64,000 bases of DNA, from NCBI GenBank assembly GCA_963753195.1, contig CAVWBH010000003.1, positions 186,001 to 250,000 on the forward strand. Direction: 5' to 3'. The position numbers and the translations under genes are program-made. The notes beneath the pieces are model-generated. The model was given only the letters and a program-made list of their open reading frames with translations, ran no database searches and was not told the DNA's origin. Positions 1 through 8,232 of the stretch are shown piece after piece (positions within the stretch are counted from its first letter, which is position 1; each line of letters starts with the position of its first letter). The DNA is from Palsa-504 sp963753195 (lineage in GTDB: Bacteria; Actinomycetota; Actinomycetes; Streptosporangiales; Streptosporangiaceae).

Positions 1-353
1 GCGGCTCCCGAGATGTCTTGTGCCATTACGTTCTGTTCTCCTTGCTGCCGTCCGGTTTCAGGGAACGGCTCGCGGAAAGCGGGGGTCGACTGGGGCTTTA
101 CCGCGGATGTCGAGGGTGCCGGGGCCGCGGTTATAGACCGGTCATCATGCCGGGTCCTGCGCCAGGGTCGGGCGCGGTCCTAGACGAGGGGCGACGCCGG
201 CGTCGTTGCCGTTGCCGTTGCCGTTGCGGGTGACGGCGAAGCCGTCACGGATTACCAGGGACATGAGTCCTGGTAGAGGCCAGATTTACGGCGTTACAGC
301 GGTGTTAATGGATTGTTGGATGCGCCGCGCGCAATGTCAACCCTTTGCCCTTA

Positions 354-417
354 GGCAATTGCCCCGAAACAATTGCCTCTCGGCAATTGCTGTCAGGCAA
401 TTGCTGCTTGGCAACTA
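354..417. repeat. 14-bp phased CAATTG array
   Basis: The palindrome CAATTG begins at 356, 370, 384 and 398, exactly 14 bp apart. A degraded fifth copy (CAACTA) starts at 412, in the same phase. Most copies are flanked as GGCAATTGC. The regular spacing resembles an operator or iteron-like binding array, but no protein partner is evident. Confidence 0.75.
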
Positions 418-519
418 ACTTGAGGTAAAGGATGGCCAGGATTTAATGTCGGTCAACGAGAGTTTCTTATGGCTCAGATGTTGCTATGCATCCCAGTGTT
501 ACCATGCATTCCGATGGCG

Positions 520-555
520 CTGTTCATGCCGATGTTGCTGTTCATGCCGGTGTTG
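520..555. repeat. 18-bp tandem duplication
   Basis: Two adjacent copies of CTGTTCATGCCGATGTTG (520-537 and 538-555), differing at one base, lie just beyond the stop codon of the minus-strand glycosidase. No function is apparent. Confidence 0.7.
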
Positions 556-564
556 CTACGGAGG

Positions 565-2550
565 TCAGGCGGTTTGCCAGTACACCGTGTAGTACTCGTG
601 GGCGGCGCGGCTCACCGGGATCAGCGTCACCGGCTGGCCGTTGGCCACGGCAGCGAAGGTCATCGGCTGGGCGGCGGTCTGCTGCACCGAGCCGGGCTCG
701 AGGGCCGGCGTCCCAGTGCCGGGGTCGGCCGGGTAGACGCCGCTCAGCACGACCGGCCCGTACGTCACGGCCTGCACGCTGGAATGGTCGGGGGTGGGCT
801 CGAAGGCCAGCCGCATGGGCAGCACGACCTCCAGCATGTCCCCGGCCTGCCACCGCCGGCGGATCGCGATCCAGCCGCCCGCCGCCTGGGCTGAGACCAG
901 CTCGCCGTTGAGCACCACCACCGGCGGCCCGTCGGTCCAGGCCGGCACGCGGACCCGTAGCGTCATCGTGGCCGCTCCGGAGAGCACGGACAGGGCGATC
1001 AGCGAGTCGTCGGGGAAGCCGGTGGCCTGCTCCAGCACGAGCCCGGCGACCCGGACCCGCGACGGGATGAACAGGTTGACGTAGAGGCCGTCCGGGTCGC
1101 GGGTGTAGATGGTGTCGGCGAACTTGGCCTGGGTCTCCAGCCCAGTGGCGGTGTCGCAGGTGAAGGTGTCGTAGTCGGTGGCGTAGATCCCGGGGTTGCC
1201 GCCCGCGAAATAGTTCAGCGGCTGGCGCTTGAAGGCGCCAGCCGACAAGCCGGTGTAGTAGCAGTTGAAGCCGTGCGGCGAGGCCGGGTCCTGCTCCCCC
1301 AGCATCTGATTGAACAGCGTCCGCTCGTAGTAATCGATCAGGTCGGTCCGGGTCAGCTGATGGAAATGCAGCAGCCTGGTCAGCTTGAGCAGGTTGTAGC
1401 CGACGCAGTTCTCGCAGGTGAAGTTCGAGAGCTGGCCGGCCACCACGTCGGGCTGCTGGAAGTGCTCGTAGTTGCCGGCGCCGCCGATGACGTACACGTG
1501 GTGGCCGGTCACGATGTCCCAGAAGTTCTGCGCGATATCGCGGTACTTGCCGCTGCCCGTCTCCTCCCACATCCGGACGCAGGCGATGATCTTCGGCGTG
1601 GTCACGTTCGCCTGCAGCCCGGCCAGCTGGTCAACCCCGTCCGCCAGCGGGTCGAGCACCTGTGCGTGATAGAAACGCTGCGCGGCGGCCAGGTACCGCT
1701 CCCGGCCGGTGATCGTATACAGGTTGGCCAGGGCCTCCGGCAGACCGCCGAACTCGTTCTGCAGCACCATCTGCATCTGGGCGTACGGCAGCCTGGCCGT
1801 GCGCCAGTCCACCCAGTCGCCAAGCCGGGCCGCGACGTCGAGGGCCAGCGGATCGCCGGCCAGCTGGTACTGGTCGAGGAGCCCGGCCAGGTATTTGTGG
1901 ATCATGTAATACGGCGACCAGATGGGGCGGCCCTCCTCCAGCCAGTCGAAGTAGACCTCGGGGAACGCCGACAGGTAGCCGGGACGAAAGCCGGCCTGGC
2001 GGGCGCGGGCCTGCATGGCGGCGAGCTCGCCGACCAGGTAGCGCCCGCGGGCCAGCGCGTCGGGGTTACCCGTGTTCGCATACGTCAGCGCGAGCGCGGA
2101 CATCAGGTGCCCGGTGGTGTGCCCGCGTATTTGGGACGCGGGCCGCTCCCAGCCGCCGCACGGCAGCGCCGACGACGGCAGGCCGTAGTTCAGCCGGAAC
2201 GGGCGCAACATGCGGTCCAGATCCAGGAACGTGAGGTACGCGGTGTTCCGGGCCTGGTTATCCCGGAAGGGGCTGGCGAGCAGTTCCACGTCGCGCAGCG
2301 GCAGCGCGGCGGCCCGGCCCGCCGTGCCGTCTGGCGCGTAGCCGCCCGGGACCGGGGTGGCGCGGGCCAGCTCCGGGCCAGCGGGAGCCGTGGCGCCGCC
2401 CGCCTGGGGGACATTGATCAGGGCCTGCTCGGCCGCCAGAGCGCCGGCCCCGAGCAGGATCAGCGCCTCGCGCCGGCTCAATCCTCTTGTCGGCCCTCTT
2501 GTCGGCCCTCTTATCGGCCTCGGGCTGCCGGGGCCGTCTGCCTTCGCCAC
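565..2550 (-). CDS. Tat-exported GH127 family glycosidase (DUF1680; beta-L-arabinofuranosidase-like)
   Basis: Glycoside hydrolase of the GH127/DUF1680 family, whose characterised member HypBA1 removes beta-L-arabinofuranose. I chose the GTG at 2550 (661 residues) because AAGGA lies 8 nt upstream and it places a twin-arginine signal (LSRREALILLGAGALA) near the N terminus, so the enzyme is predicted to be exported. The alpha/alpha-barrel part carries SQIRGHTTGHLMSALA, the usual GH127 substrate-cleft motif. Around residue 380 the Glu-x-Cys of TCENC matches the zinc ligands Glu338 and Cys340 of HypBA1. Near residue 429 only one cysteine (FNCYY) stands where HypBA1 has Cys417-Cys418, so the exact nucleophile arrangement is uncertain. 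It is a single gene; substrate specificity cannot be read from sequence. Confidence 0.9.
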   Translation of the reverse strand: MAKADGPGSPRPIRGPTRGPTRGLSRREALILLGAGALAAEQALINVPQAGGATAPAGPELARATPVPGGYAPDGTAGRAAALPLRDVELLASPFRDNQARNTAYLTFLDLDRMLRPFRLNYGLPSSALPCGGWERPASQIRGHTTGHLMSALALTYANTGNPDALARGRYLVGELAAMQARARQAGFRPGYLSAFPEVYFDWLEEGRPIWSPYYMIHKYLAGLLDQYQLAGDPLALDVAARLGDWVDWRTARLPYAQMQMVLQNEFGGLPEALANLYTITGRERYLAAAQRFYHAQVLDPLADGVDQLAGLQANVTTPKIIACVRMWEETGSGKYRDIAQNFWDIVTGHHVYVIGGAGNYEHFQQPDVVAGQLSNFTCENCVGYNLLKLTRLLHFHQLTRTDLIDYYERTLFNQMLGEQDPASPHGFNCYYTGLSAGAFKRQPLNYFAGGNPGIYATDYDTFTCDTATGLETQAKFADTIYTRDPDGLYVNLFIPSRVRVAGLVLEQATGFPDDSLIALSVLSGAATMTLRVRVPAWTDGPPVVVLNGELVSAQAAGGWIAIRRRWQAGDMLEVVLPMRLAFEPTPDHSSVQAVTYGPVVLSGVYPADPGTGTPALEPGSVQQTAAQPMTFAAVANGQPVTLIPVSRAAHEYYTVYWQTA

Positions 2551-2684
2551 GTCTGAGATCCTTACTGCCCGGCCGCGCCCCGCCCACGATCCTATCGTCG
2601 TATGTCGAAGCCCGGAGTCCGCCCGCCTGCCCCCGCGCCTCCCAATAGCCACATGATCGTGGAAGATCCGGGCTAAGCGGAAAT

Positions 2685-2708
2685 TCCGGGGGATCGTGAT
2701 CCCCCGGA
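2685..2708. promoter_or_regulatory. 24-bp inverted repeat upstream of the glycosidase gene
   Basis: TCCGGGGGATC (2685-2695), a 2-nt centre, then GATCCCCCGGA (2698-2708): a perfect 11-bp dyad. It is 135 bp upstream of the glycosidase GTG and could be an operator. It could also form a hairpin, but no T-run follows on either strand. Confidence 0.45.
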
Positions 2709-2882
2709 TCTACCATGAAGCCCGGAATTACCGCGATAACCGGAGGAACGTCGTCCGTGTCTGGTGAGCGAGGGCCGCGGGAGCACTTCTTACCCAAGGC
2801 CAGGTACCTTCACAAAGCCCGTAGTGTCGGCTATTGCTGCTCGTCAGGGTCCTGTTCGCAGGCGGGAGCGGCGCAGGCGGCC

Positions 2883-2945
2883 AGCGCGGACGGGCAGCGC
2901 GGACGGGCAGCGCGGACGGGCAGCGCGGACGGGCAGCGCGGACGG
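2883..2945. repeat. 13-bp tandem repeat, five copies
   Basis: The unit AGCGCGGACGGGC starts at 2883, 2896, 2909, 2922 and 2935, the last copy being partial. It is a G+C-rich minisatellite in non-coding DNA, likely to vary in copy number between strains. Confidence 0.8.
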
Positions 2946-3009
2946 CGGCGGCCGCTCTTTAGCCGCCCGGTGCAGACGTGCTACGTGACGTAAAAGCCAG
3001 TTATGCCCC

Positions 3010-3040
3010 GTTATGTCTCAACTTCACATTGAGGCATAAC
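3010..3040. other. Stem-loop
   Basis: GTTATGTCTCAA (3010-3021) pairs with TTGAGGCATAAC (3029-3040) with one G-T mismatch, leaving a 7-nt loop. It is A+T-rich for this genome. It could be an operator dyad or a structured RNA end; neither flank has a T-run. Confidence 0.4.
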
Positions 3041-3049
3041 GGACGCCGA

Positions 3050-3104
3050 CCATGATCATGGCCAGTCTTGGACCGCATTCGGCCATTCCTGGCCATGATC
3101 ATGG
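3050..3104. promoter_or_regulatory. Paired CCATGATCATGG palindromes forming a 16-bp inverted repeat
   Basis: CCATGATCATGGCCAG (3050-3065) and its exact complement CTGGCCATGATCATGG (3089-3104) flank 23 nt. Each arm itself contains the 12-bp palindrome CCATGATCATGG, so two identical binding sites lie 43 bp centre to centre, about four helical turns. This is typical of paired operators bound by a cooperating dimer. No adjacent regulator gene is evident. Confidence 0.5.
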
Positions 3105-3344
3105 AAACCACCCGAGCGATGGGGTGCTTTTCTTATGTTCCTGGCAGTGAGTTCTTACCGGACCATTACGAGCGCGGGGATATGTGAGCCGGAACGGGGG
3201 GCGGGCCGTAGACCTAAGTGATGGCCAGTGCTTGCGGCGCCGGTGATCATGAGCCTTCAACACGCTCCCTAGGCTCGATGGTCCTCGTCTCCTCCTATCC
3301 GTGTCGGGGCCGCAGGCACTGGCCAGCGGCCATCCCGGCAGGAG

Positions 3345-3884
3345 CTATCCGTGCAGGAGCAAGGCGGTCAGCGCGGCCAGGGCGATCGTGATGGCGGCCG
3401 CGCTGCCGTGCAGCGCGACGAGGCGGGTGGCGAAGGACGGAGCTGATCCGGCCGATGCGGGCCGCCGGGCGGCGCGGGTGTTGGCCGCGAACCAGGCCAG
3501 GCCTACGCAGGCCGTGGCCGCCGCCAGCCCGAACCCGATCCAGCCCAGGACCCGGGCGTGGACCAGCGTGAAACCCAGCCAGAAACCGAGCCCGACGATG
3601 CCCGCCGCTGGGTGGGCGAACTCCGCCAGCGCGCGGGCGCCGGGCACGAGCGGTGCCTGCCTGGCGGCGACCAGCGAAGCGGGGGCCCACGGATCACGGG
3701 CACCCCGCCGCGAGGAGGCGGTCCGGGAGGCTCCCGCCGCGGGGCGCCCTGAGGGCACAGACTCGGCGGCGGCGGCGGGCTCGGCGGGTGCGGGCCGGGC
3801 GGGGCGGCCGGGGCTGCCGGTCACCAGCAGGTAGAACCCGGCCCCGGCAGTGAACGCCCATAGCACCAGCACGAGGATCGCCAT
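3345..3884 (-). CDS. Hypothetical small membrane protein
   Basis: A 179-residue protein that I do not recognise. The ATG at 3884 is chosen because AGAGGAG lies just upstream. An N-terminal membrane segment (AILVLVLWAFTAGAGFYLLV) is followed by a Pro/Ala-rich linker of roughly 60 residues. Three more hydrophobic segments follow, the last ending at the C terminus (ITIALAALTALLLHG). The last segments have the look of small actinobacterial membrane proteins that accompany exporters. The gene lies 91 bp downstream of the MFS exporter on the same strand and may be co-transcribed with it. No catalytic or metal-binding residues stand out. Confidence 0.6.
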   Translation of the reverse strand: MAILVLVLWAFTAGAGFYLLVTGSPGRPARPAPAEPAAAAESVPSGRPAAGASRTASSRRGARDPWAPASLVAARQAPLVPGARALAEFAHPAAGIVGLGFWLGFTLVHARVLGWIGFGLAAATACVGLAWFAANTRAARRPASAGSAPSFATRLVALHGSAAAITIALAALTALLLHG

Positions 3885-3975
3885 GTCACTCCTCTGGGTC
3901 GTCGGGGTCGTTTGGCACCGAACGTACCCGGTGCGGGCTGCCCGGCGGTGCTCGGCGCCCGTTCGGCGCCGCTCC

Positions 3976-6132
3976 TCAGCGGGGGGCGGCGGCCTGCGCG
4001 GCGGCCCCGTCATGCTCTGGCGCGACGTCGGTGGCGACCAGGGTCCGGGTGATCCGCCCGAGCAGTTCGCGCAGCTCCGGAATACGGTCCGGCTCCCAAT
4101 CCGTGGCCAGGCGGTCGATTCCCGCTTCGCGGGCGACGTCCAGCCGGGCGGCGACCTGCTGGCCGGCCGCGGTGAGCGCGAGGCCAGATCTCGCCCGGGT
4201 GCCGTCCCCGTCGGCCGGGGGGGTGCTGGCGGCGGTACCGGGGCGGTCCCCGTCGGCCGGGGGGGTGCCGGGGGCGGGGGTGACGTCGGCGGGGGTGGCG
4301 AGGGTGAGGTAGCCGGCGGTCAGGAGTTCGGTCAGGCGCTGATCCAGTTCGGCGACGGGGATGCCCAGGCGGCCGGCCAGGGCCTGCGCAGGGATCGGGG
4401 CGCTGTCCGCGACGCGGTACAGCAGCCAGGTGCCGCGTGGGCTCAGCGGCACGCCGGCGGCCTCGGCGAGACGGCGGTAGGTCTCCGCCCGGCGCTCGCG
4501 GCCGAACAGCGTCATCAGGGCGCGCTCCATCTCCTGGGCCGAGTCGCGGGCGGCGGGAATGGCGGTCGGGGCGGTGCTCTGGGCCCGGTCCACCGCCCGC
4601 ACCGTGTCCCGCAGCGGGACCTCCTTGAGGAACAGGCTGAGCACGAAGCCCAGCGCGGCCAGGGGCGTCGCGAACAGGAACACCGTATGCAGCGCCTGGG
4701 CGTACCCGGCGACGTAGCCGTCCCTGATGACGGCGGGCAGGTGCTGGAGCACGGCGGGGCTGGCTCCCGCGGACGGGCTGAGCCCGCTGGGCAGCGGGAC
4801 GCCGTGCAGCGCGGCGGCGATGTCACCGGCCAGCACGCCGGAGAAGATCGCGCCGAAGACCGAGGTGCCGAACGACCCGCCGATGGAGCGGAAGAACGTG
4901 ACCCCGGACGTGGCGGCGCCGAGGTCGGTGTAGTCGACCGCGTTCTGCACCGCAATGATCAGCACCTGCAGCGAGGCCCCGATGCCCACGCCGAGGATGA
5001 ACAGGTACAGCGACACGAGCCAGAAGCTGGTGTCGACGCCCAGCCGCGACAGCAGGTACAGGCCCAGGGTCATCAGCGCCGTGCCGAGCACCGGGAAGAT
5101 CTTGTACCGGCCCCACTTGCTGACCAGGAAGCCGGTGCCGGTCGAGGTGACCAGCAGCCCGACCAGCAGGGGCAGCAGCCGCAGCCCGGACAGGGTCGGC
5201 GAGATCCCGCGCACGACCTGCATGTACTGCGGCAGGTAGGCCAGCGCGCCGAACATGGCGAAGCCGACCGCGAAGCCCACCACGCTGGCCGAGGAGAACA
5301 CCCCGTTCGCGAACAGCCGCGGCGGTATGACCGGCTCGGCGGCGCGCCGCTCGACCACGACGAAACCAGCCGCGCAGACCACGGCCAGCACGCCGAGCAG
5401 GTAGATCGGGAACGAGTTCCAGCCGAACGTGTTGCCGCCCAGCGAGGTGAGCAGGACCAGGCAGACCGCGGCCGCGCCGACCAGCGCGGTACCCGCGTAG
5501 TCGATCACGTGGCGGGTCTTGCTCAGCCGGCCGGGCAGCACCGCCGCGGTGACGGCCAGGGCCACGATGCCGATCGGGAGGTTGATGTAGAACACCCACC
5601 GCCAGGACAGGTTGTCCACGAAGAAGCCGCCGATCAGCGGCCCGAGCACGCTGGCGACCCCGAACGTGGCGCCGAAGATGCCCTGGTAACGGCCGCGCTG
5701 GCGGGGCGGGACGACATCCGCGACGATGGTCTGCGCGCCCACGATCAGGCCGCCGCCGCCGAGCCCCTGGACGGCGCGGAACACGATCAGCTGGAGGATC
5801 GACTGCGACAGGCCGGACAGCGCGGAGCCGATCAGGAAGATCACGATCGAGGCCTGGAAGAACATCTTCCGGCCGTACATGTCGCCGAGCTTGCCCCACA
5901 GCGGCGTCGACACCGTGGAGGCCAGCAGGTACGCGGTGATCACCCAGGACAGGTGCGACAGCCCGTGCAGGTCACCCGCGATGGTCGGCAGCGCGGTCGC
6001 GACGATGGTCTGGTCGAGGGCGGCCAGCAGCATGCCCAGCAGCAGCGCGCCGATGATCACCAGCACGCGCCGCTGGGGCATGGCCGTCGGCTGCGGGCTA
6101 GTGGCCGCGGCGGCCTCGGTCCTGCTCGTCAT
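3976..6132 (-). CDS. DHA2-type MFS multidrug exporter with C-terminal winged-helix-like domain
   Basis: Major facilitator drug:H+ antiporter of the EmrB/QacA (14-segment) type. The opening LAALDQTIVATALPTIAGDL is the typical DHA2 motif in helix 1, and GKLGDMYGRK is the loop 2-3 motif A. The transporter part takes about 530 residues. After helix 14 comes a soluble tail of about 190 residues (LFGRERRAETYRRLAEAAG onward) with the helix pattern of a MarR-like winged helix, broken by a PADGD-rich insertion whose DNA is a near-duplicated segment (4199-4270). I chose the ATG at 6132 because GAAGGGTGAG lies upstream, giving 718 residues. The tail may sense or gate, but that is inference. No TetR gene is adjacent, which fits a built-in control domain. 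Confidence 0.85.
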   Translation of the reverse strand: MTSRTEAAAATSPQPTAMPQRRVLVIIGALLLGMLLAALDQTIVATALPTIAGDLHGLSHLSWVITAYLLASTVSTPLWGKLGDMYGRKMFFQASIVIFLIGSALSGLSQSILQLIVFRAVQGLGGGGLIVGAQTIVADVVPPRQRGRYQGIFGATFGVASVLGPLIGGFFVDNLSWRWVFYINLPIGIVALAVTAAVLPGRLSKTRHVIDYAGTALVGAAAVCLVLLTSLGGNTFGWNSFPIYLLGVLAVVCAAGFVVVERRAAEPVIPPRLFANGVFSSASVVGFAVGFAMFGALAYLPQYMQVVRGISPTLSGLRLLPLLVGLLVTSTGTGFLVSKWGRYKIFPVLGTALMTLGLYLLSRLGVDTSFWLVSLYLFILGVGIGASLQVLIIAVQNAVDYTDLGAATSGVTFFRSIGGSFGTSVFGAIFSGVLAGDIAAALHGVPLPSGLSPSAGASPAVLQHLPAVIRDGYVAGYAQALHTVFLFATPLAALGFVLSLFLKEVPLRDTVRAVDRAQSTAPTAIPAARDSAQEMERALMTLFGRERRAETYRRLAEAAGVPLSPRGTWLLYRVADSAPIPAQALAGRLGIPVAELDQRLTELLTAGYLTLATPADVTPAPGTPPADGDRPGTAASTPPADGDGTRARSGLALTAAGQQVAARLDVAREAGIDRLATDWEPDRIPELRELLGRITRTLVATDVAPEHDGAAAQAAAPR

Positions 6133-6616
6133 AGCGCGCTCACCCTTCTTGAAATCCCATCCTGGCACGGCCGGGGTGCGCCGGATCGCCCGGGACGCGG
6201 CCACCGCGGCCATCGCGGCCGTGCTTTTCAAACGCCGGCATCAGCGGGCAGATGGGGAAAAGCCCGGCCATTCCGGCGAACGCGGCGGGCGCCATCCGGG
6301 CCGGTACGAGGGCGCCATCCGGGCCGGTACGAGGCTGTGCCGACGCCCAAACGACTGCGGGTGACGAACTTCACGGTTTCTTCGCGGGGCGAGCGCCGGG
6401 CGCTATACAATGAATTAGTCCGGTAAGGACAGGACGCGACTTGAAATAGATTTCTGGATCGGGGAATAGACACTGCAAACCTGACTCCGGCACTCGCCGC
6501 CCATCGCCACGTCACCAGCGGGGCCGTGCACACGGATGGTGGCGTCGAACCACGGCTCGTTCGGCGTGAAAGAGGCTTTTGAGGGTAGCGGCGGAGGATC
6601 AGCTCCAAGGGGAATC
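6133..6616. other. Intergenic region between divergent exporter and amidohydrolase genes
   Basis: About 480 bp separate the exporter start from the peptidase C26 start, so both promoters should lie here. It holds a 23-bp perfect tandem duplication (6288-6333). A TACAAT hexamer at 6406-6411 could be a -10 element for the plus strand, but I see no good -35 partner. I see no gene. Confidence 0.5.
6288..6333. repeat. 23-bp perfect tandem duplication
   Basis: The unit beginning GGCGCCATCCGGGCC occupies 6288-6310 and 6311-6333 without a mismatch. It lies in the divergent promoter region. Confidence 0.75.
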
Positions 6617-7378
6617 ATGACGCCGGTTATTGGTATTACGTCATACGACGACACGGCTGCGTGGCATGACTGGAACGCCCGGGCCGCGCTTCTCCCGTAC
6701 GTGTACGTGGACGCGGTGCGCCGCAGCGGCAGCAGGCCGGTCCTGCTGCCGCCCGGCGGGGACGCCGACGAGGCCAGCTTGACGGTCGCGCACCTGGACG
6801 GCCTGGTCGTTTCGGGCGGCCCGGACATCGATCCGGCCCGGTACGGCCAGCCGCGCCACCCGCAGACCCAGCCGGCCGGGCCGGCCCGCGACGCCTGGGA
6901 CCTGGCCGTCACCGGCGCGGCCGTGGCCCAGGGCGTGCCGCTGCTGGCGATCTGCCGCGGCATGCAGGTGCTGAACGTGTGCCGGGGCGGCACGCTGCAC
7001 CAGCACGTGCCGGACCTGATCGACCATGGGCGGCACCACGGCGGCCCGGGCTGGTTCGGGCGGCACCACGTAAAGGTCAGCCCGGACAGCATGCTGGCCG
7101 GCATCCTGCCCGAGCCCGGGCTCATCGAGGTGCCCACCCATCACCACCAGGCCGTCGACCTGCTCGGCGACGGGCTGCGGGCGGTCGCGTGGGAGGAAGA
7201 CGGGCTGATCGAGGCGGTCGAGGCCGGCCCCTCCGAGCTGGGCGGCCTGCCCGGCTTCGTGCTCGGCGTGCAGTGGCACCCGGAACAGCACGAGGATGCC
7301 CGGCTGTTCGGCGCGCTGGTCGGCGCGGCGGCCGAGCGGGCCGCGCTACGGGCCCCGGCCCTGACGCCTATGATCTAA
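6617..7378 (+). CDS. Peptidase C26 family gamma-glutamyl amidohydrolase (PuuD-like)
   Basis: Class I glutamine amidotransferase-like hydrolase of 253 residues. Family members such as PuuD cleave gamma-glutamyl amides, for example gamma-glutamyl-GABA in putrescine breakdown. The nucleophile elbow LLAICRGMQVLN holds the catalytic Cys, and VQWHPEQ near the C terminus holds the catalytic His and Glu. The N terminus TPVIGITSY and the VSGGPDIDP loop are also typical. The ATG at 6617 has AAGGGGA 3 nt upstream. A FadR-type regulator follows 73 bp downstream, suggesting a locally controlled catabolic unit, but no glutamyl-polyamine synthetase or oxidase is present in the window, so the true substrate is unknown. 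Confidence 0.85.
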   Translation: MTPVIGITSYDDTAAWHDWNARAALLPYVYVDAVRRSGSRPVLLPPGGDADEASLTVAHLDGLVVSGGPDIDPARYGQPRHPQTQPAGPARDAWDLAVTGAAVAQGVPLLAICRGMQVLNVCRGGTLHQHVPDLIDHGRHHGGPGWFGRHHVKVSPDSMLAGILPEPGLIEVPTHHHQAVDLLGDGLRAVAWEEDGLIEAVEAGPSELGGLPGFVLGVQWHPEQHEDARLFGALVGAAAERAALRAPALTPMI

Positions 7379-7410
7379 TCTCAGCTGATCTAATCTCAGC
7401 TGATCTAATC
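7371..7410. repeat. 15-bp direct repeats ahead of the GntR-family gene
   Basis: TGATCTAATCTCAGC occurs at 7371-7385 and 7386-7400, followed by a 10-base third copy to 7410. The first copy includes the stop codon of the amidohydrolase gene. The repeats end about 40 bp before the regulator GTG, a position that suits an autoregulatory operator. Confidence 0.6.
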
Positions 7411-7451
7411 GCTGCGTCAGTACGGCCAGCATCGGTCATCAGGAGTATCAC

Positions 7452-8222
7452 GTGCCGGGAGGCTCGCCCGCCATCGTCGCCGCGGTGTTCCGCGCGGTGC
7501 GGACCGGCAACGCCTTCGAGGAGACCGTCGAGCGGCTGCTCGAGGGGGTCAAGCTGGGCGTCTATGCGCCCGGTGACCGGCTGCCGCCGGAGCGGGAGCT
7601 GACCCGCAGGCTCGGGGTCAGCCGGATCACGCTGCGCGAGGCGCTGCGCGAGCTGGCCGCGGCGGGCTACGTGGAGACCAAGCGCGGGCGGTTCGGCGGC
7701 ACGTTCGTCATCCGGCAGCCCGAGCCACTGGTCCGGGACGAGCTCAGCCGCACCGCGCGGGACATGGGCCATGACCTCGACGACGCGCTGACCTTCCGGC
7801 GGGTGGTGGAGACCGGCGCGGCCGAGATGGCGGCGCGGGCCAGCCTGACCAGGCAGCACCGGGAGAACCTGGCCGAGTGCCTGGCCGCCATGCGGGACGC
7901 CGGGTCGTTCGGCTACCGCCCGGCGGACACGCGCCTGCATCTGGCCATCGCGGACGCGGCGGGATCGCCGCTGCTGACGGCCAGCGTGGTCGAGGCCCGC
8001 GTCCGGCTGGTCGACCTGCTGAACGCCATCCCCATGCTGGAACGCAATCTCGAGCACGCGAACGTGCAGCACACGGCCATCGTGCGGGCCATCCTGGCCG
8101 GTGACCCCGAGCGGGCCCGGCGCACGATGGAAGAGCACGTGGCCGGGACCGCGGCCCTGGTGCGGGGCTTCCTCGGCGACGTCCTGAACTCGTTACCGGC
8201 AGACCGCGCAGCCGGGTCCTAG
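7452..8222 (+). CDS. FadR-type GntR-family transcriptional regulator (FCD domain)
   Basis: DNA-binding regulator of 256 residues. The N-terminal winged helix carries the standard GntR signature (GDRLPPERELTRRLGVSRIT, with LREALRELAAAGYVE following). The C-terminal all-helical half fits the FCD ligand-binding domain, with conserved Asp and His residues (LHLAIADAAGS and VQHTAIVRAILAGD) that in this family bind a metal ion and carboxylate ligands. The GTG start at 7452 has AGGAG 6 nt upstream. It follows the amidohydrolase on the same strand and probably controls it. Ligand unknown. Confidence 0.9.
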   Translation: MPGGSPAIVAAVFRAVRTGNAFEETVERLLEGVKLGVYAPGDRLPPERELTRRLGVSRITLREALRELAAAGYVETKRGRFGGTFVIRQPEPLVRDELSRTARDMGHDLDDALTFRRVVETGAAEMAARASLTRQHRENLAECLAAMRDAGSFGYRPADTRLHLAIADAAGSPLLTASVVEARVRLVDLLNAIPMLERNLEHANVQHTAIVRAILAGDPERARRTMEEHVAGTAALVRGFLGDVLNSLPADRAAGS

Positions 8223-8232
8223 GGCCCGGGCG

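Larger units (their letters stand above)
1..564. other. Intergenic region with repeats and hairpins, no gene recognised
   Basis: No reading frame here looks like a protein family I know. The stretch holds a run of GTTGCC repeats near 203-226, a short hairpin at 230-248 (GTGACGGC, loop GAA, GCCGTCAC), a second hairpin at about 254-274 (ACCAGG(G)AC paired with GTCCTGGT), and the phased CAATTG array at 354-417. It lies downstream of the minus-strand glycosidase that ends at 565. Confidence 0.6.
2551..3344. other. Long intergenic region rich in palindromes and a minisatellite
   Basis: About 800 bp separate the glycosidase start from the end of the next minus-strand gene. I see no convincing gene. 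It carries a palindrome-like site at 2649-2662 (CCACATGATCGTGG), a 24-bp inverted repeat at 2685-2708, a 13-bp tandem repeat at 2883-2945, a stem-loop at 3010-3040 and a 16-bp inverted repeat at 3050-3104. The density of symmetric sites suggests a regulatory region, perhaps of the glycosidase. Confidence 0.6.

Noticed and set aside
192..250. GTTGCC repeats and hairpin as a possible CRISPR or RNA gene
   Set aside because: The repeats are contiguous 6-mers without spacers, and the hairpin is only 8 bp. There is no T-run or conserved RNA shape.
4031..6364. Long plus-strand frames opposite the MFS exporter
   Set aside because: They are rich in Arg, Gly, Gln and Asp without known motifs; the minus strand has a complete DHA2 transporter with clear helices, so these are antisense shadows.
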